DNA of 64,000 nucleotides from Jeongeupia chitinilytica (lineage in GTDB: Bacteria > Pseudomonadota > Gammaproteobacteria > Burkholderiales > Chitinibacteraceae): NCBI RefSeq assembly GCF_014652315.1, contig NZ_BMYO01000002.1, positions 124,001 through 188,000 of the forward strand, in the 5' to 3' direction. Shown piece after piece: positions 10,710-18,750 of the stretch; positions within the stretch are counted from its first letter, which is position 1, and every line of letters begins with the position of its first letter. A program made the translations under genes and the position numbers. Under the pieces are notes generated by a model. It did not search any database, had not been told where the DNA came from, and saw only the letters and a program-made list of their open reading frames with translations.

Positions 10710-11969
10710 ATGCGGGTGATCGTGCTGGGAGCAGGGGTGGTCGGTGTGACGTCGGCGTGGTTTCTGGCACAGGCCGGGCACGAGGTCACGGTGGTCGACC
10801 GCGAGCCGGCCGCCGGGCTGGAAACCAGCTACGCCAACGGCGGGCAGATTTCGGTGTGTCATGCCGAGCCGTGGGCCAATCCGAAGGCGCCGTGGAAAAC
10901 CCTGCAGTGGCTGGGCGAGGAAGACGCGCCGCTGCTGTTCCGGCTGAAAATGGACCCGGCGCAGTGGCGCTGGGGCCTGCGCTTCCTGCAGGAATGCACG
11001 CCGGCGCGCGCCCGTGGCAATCTGCAGAACCTGGTCCGGCTGGGGCTGTACAGCCGCGCGCAACTGCAGCAGCTGCGGGCCGACACCGGTCTGCATTACG
11101 ACGAGCTCTCGCGGGGCATCCTGCATTACTACACCGACGAGGCCGATTTCGATGCGGCGATTCCGGCGGCGGCGGCGATGCGCGAAATCGGTCTGGACCG
11201 CGAAGTGAAGAACGCGGCCGAATGCCTCGCGATCGAGCCGGCACTGGCCAAAAGCCGCCTGCCCATCGTCGGTGGTACCTATACGTCGACCGACGAATCG
11301 GGCGATGCCCGCAAGTTCACCGAGGAGCTCGCCGCACTGGCCGCAAGTCGTGGCGTCGCCTTCCGCTACCAGACACGCGTCACCCGGCTGAAGCAGGCCG
11401 GCGACCGGATCGCCGGTGTCGAGGTCGAGTACGACGACGACGGCGATACCGTGACCGAACTGCTGCAGGCCGATGCCTACCTCGTCTGTCTGGGCAGTTA
11501 CAGCCCCTTGCTGATGAAGCAGGTCGGCATCACGCTCGACATCTACCCGGCCAAGGGCTATTCGGCGACGATTCCGGTCGCCGAGACCGATCTGGCGCCG
11601 ACCGTGAGCCTGACCGACGACGGCTACAAACTGGTGTTCTCGCGGCTGGGCGACCGGCTGCGTGTCGCGGGGACGGCCGAGTTCAACGGTTACAACCTCG
11701 AGCTGAACGAGGTCCGTTGCCAGGCGCTGATCCAGCGCACGAGCGAGATCTTTCCCGACATCGCCGGATACGGCGACGCCGAGTTCTGGTGCGGGCTGCG
11801 ACCGGCGACACCGGGCAACCTGCCCTATATCGGCCAAAGCCGCATCGCGAACCTGTATCTCAATACCGGTCACGGCACGCTGGGCTGGACCGAGTCCTGC
11901 GGTTCGGCGCATGCGATCGCCGAGCTCGTGTCGGGACGCCGGCCCGAGGTCGAGTTTCCTTTTCTCTGA
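10710..11969 (+). CDS. dadA: D-amino acid dehydrogenase small subunit
   Basis: 419 residues, typical for DadA. It oxidises D-amino acids (chiefly D-alanine) to 2-oxo acids, passing electrons from FAD to the respiratory chain at the inner membrane. N-terminal FAD motif VIVLGAGVVGVTSAWFLAQAG; ANGGQISVCHAEPWANP and the C-terminal NTGHGTLGWTESCGSA are DadA hallmarks. ATG 10710 follows a GGGGGGAGGG ribosome site; the ORF start at 10680 is less likely. No dadX racemase follows. The pilus operon begins 70 bp downstream. Confidence 0.93.
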   Translation: MRVIVLGAGVVGVTSAWFLAQAGHEVTVVDREPAAGLETSYANGGQISVCHAEPWANPKAPWKTLQWLGEEDAPLLFRLKMDPAQWRWGLRFLQECTPARARGNLQNLVRLGLYSRAQLQQLRADTGLHYDELSRGILHYYTDEADFDAAIPAAAAMREIGLDREVKNAAECLAIEPALAKSRLPIVGGTYTSTDESGDARKFTEELAALAASRGVAFRYQTRVTRLKQAGDRIAGVEVEYDDDGDTVTELLQADAYLVCLGSYSPLLMKQVGITLDIYPAKGYSATIPVAETDLAPTVSLTDDGYKLVFSRLGDRLRVAGTAEFNGYNLELNEVRCQALIQRTSEIFPDIAGYGDAEFWCGLRPATPGNLPYIGQSRIANLYLNTGHGTLGWTESCGSAHAIAELVSGRRPEVEFPFL

Positions 11970-12039
11970 ACGTGCATACTGGTGCGGTGTCGCCCCGGAC
12001 GCGCAATCGGACGGCGAGGGGGCAGGAGCGGGGGAGATC

Positions 12040-12483
12040 ATGACGCGGATCGGGGTGTTCGTTTTGCTGCTGCTCGGCGGTCAGGCGCTGGCGGATACGC
12101 GCGGCATGCCGGTGACGGCGTCCGTGCCGGGCAGCTGCAAGTTCGGCAACGCCGACGACGTGGTGCTCGATTTCGGCGCGCTGGTCCCCGGGCAGGGGGC
12201 ACGGCAGGTGTCGCAGTCGGTGGCATTCACCTGCAGTACCGGTACGCAGTACACGGTAACGCTGGATCCGGGCCGATATCCGAATGGTCAACAGCGCCGG
12301 ATGCGCGGCGACAGCGGTAGCTATATCCCGTATGCGTTGAGCGCTGCGCCCACCAGCGGCAACGGACAGGGAGAGCTGACACCGATCTCGCTGATGCTGA
12401 CTGCCAGCATCGAGGCGACCGCTTACATCGACAGTCCGGTCGGCAATTACGCCGACACGGTGGTGCTGACCGTTTCTCCCTGA
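12040..12483 (+). CDS. Spore-coat-U (SCPU) domain pilin subunit, first copy
   Basis: 147 residues. Signal peptide (IGVFVLLLLGGQALA) followed by a single SCPU domain with VTASVPGSCKFGNADDVVLDFGAL and the C-terminal YADTVVLTVSP donor-strand-like edge. Paired Cys (SCKF, FTCST) give the usual pilin disulfide. This is the CsuA/B-like subunit family of archaic chaperone-usher pili. It is separated by 116 bp from the next pilin, with an AT-rich gap that may hold a second promoter. Secreted to the cell surface by the usher encoded downstream. Confidence 0.85.
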   Translation: MTRIGVFVLLLLGGQALADTRGMPVTASVPGSCKFGNADDVVLDFGALVPGQGARQVSQSVAFTCSTGTQYTVTLDPGRYPNGQQRRMRGDSGSYIPYALSAAPTSGNGQGELTPISLMLTASIEATAYIDSPVGNYADTVVLTVSP

Positions 12484-12599
12484 TCGGTATGTGGGTTTTA
12501 CCGTATTGCTTCGGTAATTTAATACATTATTTGAATATCCCATTCGCCTAAAATTTGGTTCATCAAAACAACCTTCCCTTCGCGGGAACGAGCGAGTCA
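12484..12599 (+). promoter_or_regulatory. AT-rich leader of the second pilin gene
   Basis: This gap is far richer in A and T than the genes around it (for example TAATTTAATACATTATTTGAATA). It contains a TACCG...CGGTA dyad, and TAAAAT at 12549-12554 could be a -10 hexamer. No convincing -35 pair could be fixed. It probably carries the promoter for the main pilin; the assignment is inferred from composition. Confidence 0.4.
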
Positions 12600-13079
12600 A
12601 TGATGAACAAGGGCTTCAACCTGGTAATGGGTGCCACCCTGCTGCTGATGTCCATGGGCGGCGCGTATGCAGCCGACAAGAATGTGCAGGTCAAGGCAAA
12701 GGTGGTCGGGACCTGCGACTTTGTCGACGCAAACGACGTGGTGATCGATTTCGGTACGCTGACTCCCGGCGGCGGCGACCAGACCAAATCCGCAACAACC
12801 AGCTTCTGGTGTTCCAACGGCGTGAACTACACGGTGTCGCTGGACAACGGCCTGAATCCGGATGGTGGCGGCAAGCGGCAGATGCTGCTGTCGGGCGGGA
12901 CGGCGACCGACGTGATCGGTTACACGCTGACGCCGGACAAGACCACCGGCACCGCCACCGGCCAGAGCACGCCGATTTCACTGACGCTGGATGCCGGTGT
13001 CAAAGGCACCGACTATCAGGATGCCAAGATCGGCGATTACAATGACACGGTGATCCTGACCGTTGATCTGGCGCCGTGA
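12600..13079 (+). CDS. Spore-coat-U domain major pilin (CsuA/B-like)
   Basis: 159 residues. Signal peptide to about residue 25 (GATLLLMSMGGAYAA), then one SCPU domain: VQVKAKVVGTCDFVDANDVVIDFGTL, SFWCSNGVNYTVSLDNG and the terminal YNDTVILTVDL strand. It resembles the first SCPU protein closely and has the stronger promoter region, so I infer it is the major shaft subunit of an archaic Csu-type pilus. Two adjacent ATGs (12600, 12603) are possible starts. Its stop TGA overlaps the GTG start of the chaperone gene. Confidence 0.88.
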   Translation: MMNKGFNLVMGATLLLMSMGGAYAADKNVQVKAKVVGTCDFVDANDVVIDFGTLTPGGGDQTKSATTSFWCSNGVNYTVSLDNGLNPDGGGKRQMLLSGGTATDVIGYTLTPDKTTGTATGQSTPISLTLDAGVKGTDYQDAKIGDYNDTVILTVDLAP

Positions 13080-13798
13080 ACCTCATAACCAAGATCAAGG
13101 CCGGCTTTGCCGGCCTTTTGTTTTTTACCGCGACCGTGCAGGCCGCCGGATTCGGCGTCTCGCCGGTCCGTGTCGATTTCTCCCCGCAGGACCGTGCCAG
13201 CGCGATCACGGTCACCAACAACGGCGACGCGATATTGCGGGTGGCGGTGTCGCTGAAGGCCTGGCAGCAGGATGCGGCCGGCAAGGACCAGTACACGCCG
13301 TCCGATGCGCTCGTGTACTTTCCGCGTCAGCTCGAACTGGCCCCCGGGAGCAGCAAGGTGATCCGCCTCGGTCCGAAGGGCGAGCGCGGGGCACAGGAAC
13401 AGGCGTTCCGTCTCTATGTGAGCGAGCAGCCCGTGGCCGGCGCAAACCGGCAGGGCCAGGTCGCCATGCTGGTGAGCTTCGGCGTGCCGGTCTTCGTCCA
13501 GCCGCAGCAGCCGGCACCGTCGGCAAGGGTGACACCGGGCGTGGCCAAGGGCCGGCTTGATGTCAGGGTCGAGAACGACGGCAACATGACGCTGAAGATC
13601 AAGCAGGCGACCTTTTCGGACGGTACCTCGGTGGACCGTTTCGACAACTGGTACCTGTTGCCGGGTGTGGCGCACGACTACGGCTTCCAACTGCCCGAGG
13701 CACTGTGCAGGCAGCCCAAGCCGGTGCTGACGCTGGTCTTCGACCGGAAAACGCTGGCGGTGCCGCTGAGCCTGACCGCAGGCGACTGCAAGGCCTGA
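13076..13798 (+). CDS. Periplasmic pilus chaperone (Csu/FimC type)
   Basis: 240 residues with a signal peptide ending at about residue 23 (VQAA). Two Ig-like domains: GFGVSPVRVDFSPQDRASAITVTNNGD at the front, with QLELAPGSSKVIRLG as the G1 strand and linker, and RLDVRVENDGNMTLKIKQATFSDG in the second. It holds pilin subunits in the periplasm until the usher takes them. The start is GTG inside a GTGA overlap with the upstream pilin, so translation is coupled. An intrinsic-terminator sequence is embedded in codons 8-17 (13097-13126). Confidence 0.9.
   Translation: MNLITKIKAGFAGLLFFTATVQAAGFGVSPVRVDFSPQDRASAITVTNNGDAILRVAVSLKAWQQDAAGKDQYTPSDALVYFPRQLELAPGSSKVIRLGPKGERGAQEQAFRLYVSEQPVAGANRQGQVAMLVSFGVPVFVQPQQPAPSARVTPGVAKGRLDVRVENDGNMTLKIKQATFSDGTSVDRFDNWYLLPGVAHDYGFQLPEALCRQPKPVLTLVFDRKTLAVPLSLTAGDCKA
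13097..13126 (+). terminator. Intrinsic-terminator sequence inside the chaperone gene
   Basis: Perfect nine-base stem AAGGCCGGC/GCCGGCCTT with a TTT loop (13097-13117), followed at once by TTGTTTTTT. It encodes part of the signal peptide (KAGFAGLLFF) and begins 21 bases into the chaperone gene, after the coupled start. It has every feature of a factor-independent terminator and could limit transcription beyond the pilin genes. Whether it works in a translated context is unknown. Confidence 0.7.
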
Positions 13799-16074
13799 TG
13801 CTGCTGCGCTGCTTCGCACTGGTCCTGACGCTGATCGCCGGCACGACGAGTGCCGAAGCCCTGCTGGTTGCCGTGCGTGTCAACGACGTCGACCGGGGTA
13901 CCCAGCGGGCCTGGCTCGAGGCCGGCCAGCTCTGGCTGGCCAGCGACGACCTGGGCCAGCTCGGGCTGAAGCCCGACGGCCAGTCGGCAGAGTTCGACGG
14001 CGTGCGCTACCTGCTGCTGTCGTCGTCCAAGGAGATGCAAAGCCGTTACGACCCGGATCAGTTGACGGTATCGCTGACCGTCGCGCCGGCGCAGATCGGC
14101 GAGCAGACGATCTCGCTGTACGGCCGCTCCCAGCCGGCCGAGGTCTGGCGCGGCGGCGTTTCCGGCTACCTCGACTACACCGTGTCGACCTTCCGCAACC
14201 CGGACGGCAGCGACGGTTACGGCTTTGCACCGCTGGCCAACCTGTCCGTCGGCGGCTGGAATCTGCGCAGCGACCAGAACTACCAGTCGTCCGGCCGTGA
14301 CGAGCGCTGGCAGCGCGTTACGACCACGGCGACCTACGACTGGCCGGACAGCATGGCAAGACTGACGCTCGGGGATCTGGCGCCGGTGACCGGCACGCTC
14401 GGCAGCGCGCCGCAGCTGGCCGGGATCGGCTTTTCGCGCGTGTTCTCGATGCAGCAGGATTTCGACAGCGCACCGTCGATGTCGGCCACGGTACCGGTGA
14501 CCACGCCGTCGACGGCCGAGGTCTACCTCAACGGCGAGCGCATCCGCACCGAGAGCCTGAGTCCCGGCATGTACCAGTTCCAGGACCTGCGCTATTTCGC
14601 CGGCCTGCAGAACGTGCAGATCGTGCTGCGCGACGAGTACGGCAACCGCCAGACGATCAACGTGCCGTACTACTTCGACGACAGCCTGCTCAAGGCCGGG
14701 CTGAACGATTTCAACTACAACGTCGGCGTCTGGCGCCGGCCCGAAGGCTTCGACGATTACGGCGGTCTCGCGTATTCGCTGTACCACCGCTACGGCGTGA
14801 CCGATGCGCTGACCGTCGGCGCGCGCGCCGAAGGCAATCCCGATTACGACTCGGCCGGCGGGCTGGTAACGATGCGGCTCGGCCGCGCCGGCGTACTGTC
14901 CGGTGCATTTTCGTGGGCGCGGCACGACGACGGCAACGAGGGCGACGCGCAGTATCTTTCCTACCGCTTCGACGAGCGCAACTGGAGCCTGCGCGGCTTC
15001 GCCCAGCATATCGATCCGGGCTACGTCGCCGCCGGCACCGGCTTCGCGCCGCCGCGCTGGAGCGGTGGTGCCGGCGGCAGCTGGGGGACGCCGGCCTGGG
15101 GCAACTGGAGCTTCGACTGGTCGCGTCAGGTCGGCGGCGCCTTGCCGACGCAGAACCAGTACCGCCTCGGTTACTCGGTCGCACCGCTGCGTTCGGTCTC
15201 GCTGTCGATGAACGTGACGCTGGCCGACACCGGCGACAACAGCTCGCTCGGCGGCTACGTGAACCTGGCTTGGTTTTTCGACAGCCGGACCACCGCGTCG
15301 GCCAGCAGCCAGCGCAGCAACGACGGCAACTGGCAGAGCAATGTCGCGCTCGCGCGTTCGACGCCGTTCGGCGAAGGCTGGGGCTACCGGATCAACGCGC
15401 AGCACGGTGACAGTGGCGACGAGGTCGACGGTTCGATCGACGGCCGCTTCGCGCCGGGCCAGCTGTCGCTCAGTGCCTCGCGCAACGAGGGACAGTCGAC
15501 CGCATGGCGGGCAAGCTGGGCCGGCGCGCTGGTCTATGCCGACGGCGCGACCGCGCTGTCCCGGCAGGTGAACCAGAGCTTTGCAATCGCCGAGCTGCCG
15601 CTGAGCGGTGTCGCGGTGACGCAGAACGGTCAGGTGGTCGGCCGCAGCGGGGCCGACGGCCGTGTGGTGCTGCCGGACCTCTCGAGCTACAACACCCAGC
15701 AGATCGGACTGGTGCAGAACGATCTGCCGCTCGACTATGCGGTGCCGCAACTGCGGCGCGACGTCCAGCCCGCCTACAACAGCGGCCGCGTGGTCCGCTT
15801 CGAGGCCACGCCGATCCGCGCCTGGGCCGGGCTGCTCGTCGACGGGCAGGACCAACCGCTGGCCGGTGCCGTGATCCGCCTGGCACTGCCCGAGGGCACG
15901 CGCAAGCTGCAGGCGGCGCTCGACGGCAGTTTCTACGTCGACGAGCTGGCGGCCGGCGAGTACCGTTTTGTCGTCACCGACGCGGAAGCGCTGCGCTGCC
16001 GTGGCACGCTGACGCTGCCGGCCGGCAACGACGTTGTCCAGCAGCTGGCGCCAGTGCGCTGCACGGGAGAGTAG
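13798..16074 (+). CDS. Outer-membrane pilus usher (CsuD/FimD type)
   Basis: 758 residues, on the short side for ushers, as usual in the archaic class. Signal peptide (MLLRCFALVLTLIAGTTSAEA), N-terminal periplasmic domain, a long beta-barrel region with many alternating aromatic strands, the plug (TTPSTAEVYLNGERIRTESLSPGMYQFQDL) and C-terminal domains (QPLAGAVIRLALPEGTRKL...LDGSFYVDELAAGEYRF). It forms the pore through which subunits are assembled. The start overlaps the chaperone stop as TGATG, so translation is coupled. Confidence 0.93.
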   Translation: MLLRCFALVLTLIAGTTSAEALLVAVRVNDVDRGTQRAWLEAGQLWLASDDLGQLGLKPDGQSAEFDGVRYLLLSSSKEMQSRYDPDQLTVSLTVAPAQIGEQTISLYGRSQPAEVWRGGVSGYLDYTVSTFRNPDGSDGYGFAPLANLSVGGWNLRSDQNYQSSGRDERWQRVTTTATYDWPDSMARLTLGDLAPVTGTLGSAPQLAGIGFSRVFSMQQDFDSAPSMSATVPVTTPSTAEVYLNGERIRTESLSPGMYQFQDLRYFAGLQNVQIVLRDEYGNRQTINVPYYFDDSLLKAGLNDFNYNVGVWRRPEGFDDYGGLAYSLYHRYGVTDALTVGARAEGNPDYDSAGGLVTMRLGRAGVLSGAFSWARHDDGNEGDAQYLSYRFDERNWSLRGFAQHIDPGYVAAGTGFAPPRWSGGAGGSWGTPAWGNWSFDWSRQVGGALPTQNQYRLGYSVAPLRSVSLSMNVTLADTGDNSSLGGYVNLAWFFDSRTTASASSQRSNDGNWQSNVALARSTPFGEGWGYRINAQHGDSGDEVDGSIDGRFAPGQLSLSASRNEGQSTAWRASWAGALVYADGATALSRQVNQSFAIAELPLSGVAVTQNGQVVGRSGADGRVVLPDLSSYNTQQIGLVQNDLPLDYAVPQLRRDVQPAYNSGRVVRFEATPIRAWAGLLVDGQDQPLAGAVIRLALPEGTRKLQAALDGSFYVDELAAGEYRFVVTDAEALRCRGTLTLPAGNDVVQQLAPVRCTGE

Positions 16075-16076
16075 CG

Positions 16077-16532
16077 ATGCACCGCCTGTTTTTCGCCCTG
16101 TTCCTCGTGCTGGCCGCCCGCCTGGCGAGTGCCGGCTGCTCGATCAACCAGGGGCAGGACCCGTCGTTCGGCCAGTACAACCCCGAGCTGTCGAGCACCA
16201 GTGTGGTCAACTTTTACATCGTCGTCGTCTGCGACACGTCGACCTCGTACACGCTGCAGGCCGGCCCCAGCACGAACAGCCAGAGCATTTCCGCCCGCTA
16301 CATGCTTCGCGTCGGGGGGACCGAACGGCTGAACTACCAGCTGTGCGTCGGCGTCAACAACGTGAGTTGCTCGACGATTTTCGGCGACGGCACCACCGGC
16401 CAGCCGATTTCCGGTACGGCGTCGGGCGGCGGCGCCACCAGTCTGGCCTACGCGACGGCGCTGCTCTACGGCAGCCAGCAGGTGCCGCCGGGGGATTATG
16501 CCGATATCGTGCCGGTGACCTTGCTACCCTGA
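16077..16532 (+). CDS. Spore-coat-U domain protein, putative tip subunit
   Basis: 151 residues. Signal peptide (LFFALFLVLAARLASA) then a divergent SCPU domain with several Cys (GCSINQG, VVCDTSTSY, YQLCVGVNNVSC) and the conserved end PPGDYADIVPVTLLP. Its place after the usher is that of CsuE, the tip adhesin. CsuE of Acinetobacter has two domains and about twice this length, so this is a one-domain version. Two bases separate it from the usher stop. Confidence 0.8.
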   Translation: MHRLFFALFLVLAARLASAGCSINQGQDPSFGQYNPELSSTSVVNFYIVVVCDTSTSYTLQAGPSTNSQSISARYMLRVGGTERLNYQLCVGVNNVSCSTIFGDGTTGQPISGTASGGGATSLAYATALLYGSQQVPPGDYADIVPVTLLP

Positions 16533-16536
16533 AGGC

Positions 16537-16591
16537 ATTGCGCGACCGCAATGTAGTCGTCCGGTTCCGGAACTACTGCGACCGGAACCGG
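16537..16591. repeat. Two perfect inverted repeats upstream of pgk
   Basis: First: ATTGCG-CGAC-CGCAAT (16537-16552). Second: CCGGTTCCGG, 11-base loop, CCGGAACCGG (16561-16570 and 16582-16591); within it GTTCCGGAAC (16564-16573) is itself a palindrome, so alternative folds are possible. TAGAAT, a possible pgk -10, follows directly. There is no T tract. They may end the pilus operon transcript or act as an operator or leader structure for pgk. Confidence 0.6.
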
Positions 16592-16634
16592 TAGAATCGC
16601 AATCGATTTCCAATCCACTCAATGGAGCTAAAGC

Positions 16635-17867
16635 ATGACCAAGCTGTTCATCGAAGACTTGGCCCTCGCCGGCAAGCGCGTCCTGATCCGTGTCGACTTC
16701 AACGTCCCGGTCAAAAACGGCGTGGTCGAAAGCGACAAGCGCATCCGCGCCGCGCTGCCGACGATCCGTTACGCGCTGGAGCAGGGCGCGTCGGTTGTGC
16801 TGATGAGCCACCTCGGCCGCCCGAACGGCGCGCGCGTCGAGAAGTACACGCTGGCGCCGGTCGCCACCCGTCTGGCCGAACTGCTCGGCAAGCCGGTGCA
16901 GTTCCTCGACGACTGCGTCGGCCCGGAAGTCGAGGCTGCCGTCGCCAAGCTGCAGGCCGGTCAGGTCGCACTGCTCGAGAACGTCCGCTTCCACATCGAG
17001 GAAGAAGGCAAGGCCAAGGACGCCGACGGCAACAGCGTCAAGGCCGATCCGGCCAAGGTCGAAGCCTTCCGCGCTTCGCTGTCCAGGCTCGGCGACGTGT
17101 TCGTCAACGATGCCTTCGGTACCGCGCACCGCGCACACTCGTCGGTGGTCGGCGTCAACCTGCCGCGCGCGGCCGGTTACCTGCTGAAGAAGGAACTCGA
17201 ATTCCTCGGCGATGCGGTCGATCGTCCGGTGCGTCCGTTCGTGGCGATCATCGGCGGCTCGAAGATCTCGGGCAAGATCGACGTGATCCAGGCACTGCTG
17301 CCCAAGGTCGACAAGCTGATCATCGGTGGCGGCATGGCGTTCACCTTCCTCAAGGCCAAGGGTCTGGAGATCGGCAATTCGCTGTGCGAGAACGACCGCG
17401 TCGAACTGGCACGCGAGCTGATGGCGCAGGCCGGCGACAAGCTCGAACTGCCGAGCGACACCATGGTCACCAGGCACCTGGACTTCGATGCCCGTACGCT
17501 TGACGGTCTGGTCCAGGTGGATTCGACCGCGATCCCGGCCGATCAGGAAGGCGTCGACGTGGGCGAAGCCTCGCGCAAGCGCTTTGCCGAAATCATCAAG
17601 TCGGCCAAGACCGTGCTGTGGAACGGCCCGATGGGCGTGTTCGAAATCGATGCCAGCGCGCAAGGCACCTTCGCCGTGGCCCATGCACTGGCCGAAGCGA
17701 CCGCCGCCGGTGCGATCACCGTCGTCGGCGGCGGCGATTCGGTGGCCGCGGTCGAGAAGGCCGGTCTGGAAGACAAGGTCTCGCACGTGTCGACCGGTGG
17801 TGGCGCCTCGCTCGAGTTCCTCGAAGGCAAGGCGCTGCCGGGCGTCGTGGCACTGAGCGACAAGTAA
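16635..17867 (+). CDS. pgk: Phosphoglycerate kinase, long eukaryote-like type
   Basis: 410 residues. It interconverts 1,3-bisphosphoglycerate + ADP and 3-phosphoglycerate + ATP. Substrate-binding RVDFNVPVKNG, SHLGRPNGARVEKYTLAPVA and NDAFGTAHRAHSS, and the nucleotide loop GGGDSVAAVEKAG and VSTGGGASLEFLEGK are intact. Unlike the usual proteobacterial enzyme (about 390 residues; CDVFVxDAFGTAHRAQAST) it has CVGPEVEAAV, HIEEEGKAKDADG plus an extra segment (NSVKADPAKVEAFR), and RAAGYLLKKELEFL, all as in eukaryotic PGK. No other glycolytic gene is adjacent. GGAG lies eight bases before ATG, and a terminator follows. Confidence 0.96.
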   Translation: MTKLFIEDLALAGKRVLIRVDFNVPVKNGVVESDKRIRAALPTIRYALEQGASVVLMSHLGRPNGARVEKYTLAPVATRLAELLGKPVQFLDDCVGPEVEAAVAKLQAGQVALLENVRFHIEEEGKAKDADGNSVKADPAKVEAFRASLSRLGDVFVNDAFGTAHRAHSSVVGVNLPRAAGYLLKKELEFLGDAVDRPVRPFVAIIGGSKISGKIDVIQALLPKVDKLIIGGGMAFTFLKAKGLEIGNSLCENDRVELARELMAQAGDKLELPSDTMVTRHLDFDARTLDGLVQVDSTAIPADQEGVDVGEASRKRFAEIIKSAKTVLWNGPMGVFEIDASAQGTFAVAHALAEATAAGAITVVGGGDSVAAVEKAGLEDKVSHVSTGGGASLEFLEGKALPGVVALSDK

Positions 17868-17888
17868 GCGCTCGTCGTTTCGCCCCGG

Positions 17889-17918
17889 AAAACCGCAGCT
17901 TCGGCTGCGGTTTTTTTT
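17889..17918 (+). terminator. Intrinsic terminator of pgk
   Basis: AAAACCGCAGC-TTCG-GCTGCGGTTTT with a stable UUCG tetraloop and a further run of T. Located about 20 bp after the pgk stop. Confidence 0.93.
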
Positions 17919-17970
17919 CGCGTGGCGGGGACGCCGGCATGCTTGGTAACCGCTTGTAAGCAATTTGGTA

Positions 17971-17993
17971 AATGATAATTGAATTCATTTATA
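17971..17993. promoter_or_regulatory. Candidate Fur box upstream of the iron locus
   Basis: AT-rich run with a GATAAT hexamer (17974-17979) followed by TGAATTCATTTAT, matching the GATAAT-repeat pattern of Fur boxes only partly. It lies about 35-50 bp before the first gene of the reductase unit, where a Fur-repressed promoter would be expected. Confidence 0.5.
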
Positions 17994-18024
17994 ATTTGCG
18001 CTTTTCCGCACCCGGGCTGGCAAG

Positions 18025-18750
18025 ATGAACGACAAGGGCATGCCGTCGCGCTGGCGGCGCTGGCACATGTGGGCCGGGGTGATCCTGGCGCTGCCGTTTC
18101 TGGCGATCTGCGTTACCGCCTTGCTGATCTCGCACAGCAAGTCGCTGGAGCTGAAGAAAATCGATGCCTCGAGCCGCTGGCTGCCCGGCTACGTGCCCGA
18201 GCGGGTCGAAGCAAAGGCATTGCTGCAGCTGGCCGACGGCACGCTGGTCGTCGGCGGCAAGCACGGCCTGTGGGAAATCCGCGCCGGTCGTGCCGAGCCG
18301 GCGCTGACCGGCAAGCGGATCGAAGTATTCCAGTTCGTCAACGCACCGCAGGGCGTGTTCGCCGCGACCAGCAGCGGCCTGTACCGACGCGATGCGTCGG
18401 CATGGACGAAGCAGCTGGCCGGCAACGTGACCACCGTCGCCGTGCTGGCCGACGGCAGCCTGATCGCCGGTGAAGCCGGCAAGCTGCAGCGCAGTACCGA
18501 CGGCGAACACTGGCAGGCTGACGCAACCGTCGCTGCCGCGCTGGATTCCCTCCCCAAGGTCGACCCGCCGCTGAGTCTGGCGCGGCTGCTGTTCGACATC
18601 CACACCGGCAAGGCGCTGCTCGGGCAGGACGGCAAGTGGCTGTGGATCGATGCCTGCGCGCTGGTGATGCTGATGCTGACCCTGTCGGGCAGCTGGCTGT
18701 GGATGCGCGGCCGGCAGCGGCGCGTGCGTCTGGCGGTGGCGGGCGCATGA
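18025..18750 (+). CDS. PepSY-type inner-membrane protein of an iron-uptake unit
   Basis: 241 residues. One membrane helix near the N-terminus (GVILALPFLAICVTALLI, after the RRWHMWAG motif typical of PepSY_TM/PiuB-like proteins) and one near the C-terminus (ACALVMLMLTLSGSWLWM). Between them lies a soluble stretch with repeated short beta units (LADGTLVVGGKHGLWEI, NAPQGVFAATSSGLYRR, LADGSLIAGEAGKLQRS) resembling a small propeller-like sensor. A proposed role is anchoring or electron delivery for the reductase encoded by the next gene, with which it overlaps by ATGA. Exact function unknown. Confidence 0.7.
   Translation: MNDKGMPSRWRRWHMWAGVILALPFLAICVTALLISHSKSLELKKIDASSRWLPGYVPERVEAKALLQLADGTLVVGGKHGLWEIRAGRAEPALTGKRIEVFQFVNAPQGVFAATSSGLYRRDASAWTKQLAGNVTTVAVLADGSLIAGEAGKLQRSTDGEHWQADATVAAALDSLPKVDPPLSLARLLFDIHTGKALLGQDGKWLWIDACALVMLMLTLSGSWLWMRGRQRRVRLAVAGA

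Noticed and set aside
13678..15855. 725-codon minus-strand ORF opposite the usher gene
   Set aside because: Shadow of the usher; no start signals and no family features.
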